Source: Sisyra terminalis (taxonomy: Eukaryota; Arthropoda; Insecta; Neuroptera; Sisyridae). From it: 64,000 bases of DNA. Both the position numbers and the translations under genes were made by a program. Positions 61,749-64,000 of the stretch are shown here, in pieces. The DNA is taken from assembly GCA_958496175.1 (NCBI GenBank), contig OY292276.1:34430449-34494448 (forward strand), in the 5' to 3' direction. How positions within the stretch are numbered: the first letter of the stretch is position 1; each line of letters opens with the position of its first letter. The notes under the pieces are model-generated. The model saw only the letters and a list, made by a program, of their open reading frames with translations, made no database searches and was not told where the DNA came from.

Positions 61749-63404
61749 GAAGTGTAAACATTTATGTAATAATTTTTAAGGTCGAAAGTCCAGGTAAACG
61801 CCTCAAAATTAGTCATATCAAAAACGTGTTTTAGGAGGAGATAAAATAATTAATTTAACTGTTTTAAATTTTCTACCTTATCTTTCGAGGGTATAATATT
61901 TTTTCCTTCAAAAATGGCGGCTGAGTCTAATTTTTCGTTTGTCTTCTCCGACACAAAGTAATTGTAAATTATATAAAATGTGCTAACATTTTTTAATATA
62001 GTGAGGTAAAAACCCTTATCAATAAAGCTTATCTATTAGGTATTTTAAGAACGAAAACAAATGAATTTTTTTCTTTTTTTATATACATTTTAAATTACAA
62101 AAATAAATTTAAAAAATATATTGATTTTTAATTTCTCCAAATTAGGTAGTTTTTAATTAGAAAAAAAATACAGTAGCAACATTTTTATGCCTATTCAGGT
62201 TGAATTAATTAATTATATCCCACTCAATATATCATTTCATTTGTCAATAAATAATAAAAAAAATCCTGCAGTCAAAACTATGCAAATCTTAGATAAATTT
62301 TCGTTTCCTTTTCATAATCTGAGAAGCATTTTTCGTTAAAATCTTTTATTTTAAGATATTGTATCGTTTAAGTTTACAAGCAAAGTATAAGTAATTGTTT
62401 TTATCTTCCAAATTTCAAATAATTTTCATATTTACACCTTTCAACTATGCAATTGCTTGCAAACTGAAGCACATATAGGAACATACACGTTATCTAGGTG
62501 CATATGTTTCTACTTGTTCGTACTATTCAAAAATGTGTAGGTAGATTTATGGTAAGTAAATTCTTCATTTTGTTTACATTAACTATGGTAAAGTATATGC
62601 AAATATGCATTTACTGAATGTCGCTGCATACAATGAATTTAGAAATTCAATATTAAAACCATAAGCCTTCTTCAAAAAATATAAGTTAGTAATGTTTTAT
62701 ACATTTGAACCTCGATTTTTTTAATGCCTTCTAACTGAATAATCAATTATTATCAATTCAGGGTAAAACGTTTCTTAAAAGGTAAACTAGTACAATGTAC
62801 ATGCCTTAATTTGAGATAAAGGAGATGTTTGTTGTTGGAAAATTGTAACAATTCTTATATTCGAGAACAAGTTTGGCCAATCTAAACAAAAATGATAATA
62901 CTATGTTAAGAATATCAACATTGCCGTATGTCACGCAAACGAAGTTGTTAGAATCACCCACTTTGCCAATAAACTCGTATATTCTCAATACAATTAACAG
63001 GTTTGCACAGGGGTTTAAAACGACATTGTTTGTTAACAGTTCCTAAACATAACACGATTACACATTGTCAATGAAATTCTATTAAAGAAGAAAAAAAAAT
63101 TATGATCAGAATTAGATTTTCGATACATTTTAAGGCGTTACACCCTGCGCCTTAATCAAGAATAGTTTTCATAAAAATAAAAAAAATAAATGTAGAAAAA
63201 AGGTACATTGAATGTTTGAAAACTTCAATAGATCCAATTTATTCAAGCAAATATACCTTTCTTGGAAAAAGTAGACACTAAGGGTGCCTTCTTTTAGATC
63301 CCCATCGGGATTCTACAAGACTGGTTTCAAGCAATGCGCCGAATAAATATAAAAACATCATTTTTTTGTAGTGAGGGTTATTTAGATGTAAATATGATAT
63401 TATT
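61749..63404. other. Gene-free stretch
   Basis: AT-rich DNA. A minus-strand frame at 62988-62806 contains the CGTTTGCGTGACATA-type repeat motif near 62930 and is not convincing as a gene. Confidence 0.4.
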
Positions 63405-64000
63405 TAATGTCTGACCGAACTTTATGTTTCCACCTAGTTTCAGCCAAAAAAACTAGTTTCGGTTTCGACTGTCGTCAAGCCGAAACTACGACCGAAACCG
63501 AAACTGAATTCGTAAGATGAAAATACAAAGAAAATATTTTTTCTCCCTTATAATATTAGATTCTTCAATTATCAACACAGATAATTATTAGTTCATTAAA
63601 TTTATCTTTTTTTCAGTTGAAAAGAAAACTACCCAAAGTTTAGGAGAATTTATTTAGTTTTTAATATTTAAGAAAGAGTACTTTCTATTTTGTGTACCTA
63701 AACATATTAGGTACAAAGTAATTTTGTTTCACAACTTTTTTTTATTGTTTTGTTTTTCGTAATTAACATTTAAAAGAAATATTAGGTGCATTTCTTTCAA
63801 ATCAATCCCTTATTACAGCATAAATAATTTATTGGAAATAATGATTGATAATTATAATAATTATGTTAACAATTAACTCAAATATTAGTACTAAATGATT
63901 AATGAATAGCTATAGGATTAAAAAGTAAAAACTGACTAGTTATGGTTAACTTTTGTTTCTACGAAAACGTGACCTTATATGGAAATTTCGGTTTCAGTCA
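63405..64000. mobile_element. hAT-like element with TTTCGG-rich ends (cut by window edge)
   Basis: Second member of the family at 13118-13751, same orientation: TAATGTCTGACCGAAC, then GTTTCGGTTTCGACTGTCGT and CGACCGAAACCGAAACTG, with interior similarity through AAAACGTGACCTTATATGG. The right end lies beyond the window. Confidence 0.8.

Overview
The window is strongly AT-rich, spliced eukaryotic DNA. Its two clear genes are sugar porters of the insect Tret1-like type. The repeats (Jockey and RTE LINE remnants, a Penelope-like element, Tc1, many hAT ends and MITEs, a tRNA-derived SINE) also fit an insect. I cannot fix the order or species from the sequence.

Genes: two tandem paralogous MFS sugar transporters lie on the minus strand in the left quarter. 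Each has two coding exons: a 76-base first exon (6502-6427 and 14389-14314), a phase-1 intron of about 3.6 kb or 1.3 kb, and a long second exon (2851-1476 and 12978-11615). Joined, they encode 483 and 479 residues that align without a gap from the start through the terminal PETK motif. The apparent starts in the second exons (TTG at 2846, ATG at 13015) are artefacts; the 13015 ATG is intronic.

From about 14.4 kb to the end I see no complete gene, only transposable-element debris at several levels of nesting. Notable items: a deleted Tc1 element (17.8-18.4 kb); foldback elements (10.8, 18.7-19.2, 21.3, 33.5, 36.1, 40.4-41.1, 57.6 kb); a 753-bp segment present twice (23970 and 27229) with no difference seen by eye, one copy flanked by 119-bp direct repeats; two GIY-YIG remnants (25.4, 28.8 kb), one with a hammerhead-like core downstream; a decayed repeat-encoded protein split by a LINE tail with an exact 10-bp target-site duplication (39.4-40.2 kb); a hAT transposase remnant interrupted by another hAT piece (43.4-45.1 kb); Jockey/RTE fragments (26.2, 47.3, 50.9, 54.2, 59.9 kb); and hAT-like nonautonomous elements with recognisable 8-bp duplications (13.1, 53.2, 60.9 kb).

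Two short GC-richer stretches with good splice donors (58.32-58.35 and 58.76-59.08 kb, plus strand) could be first exons of a gene running out of the right edge. This is unproven.
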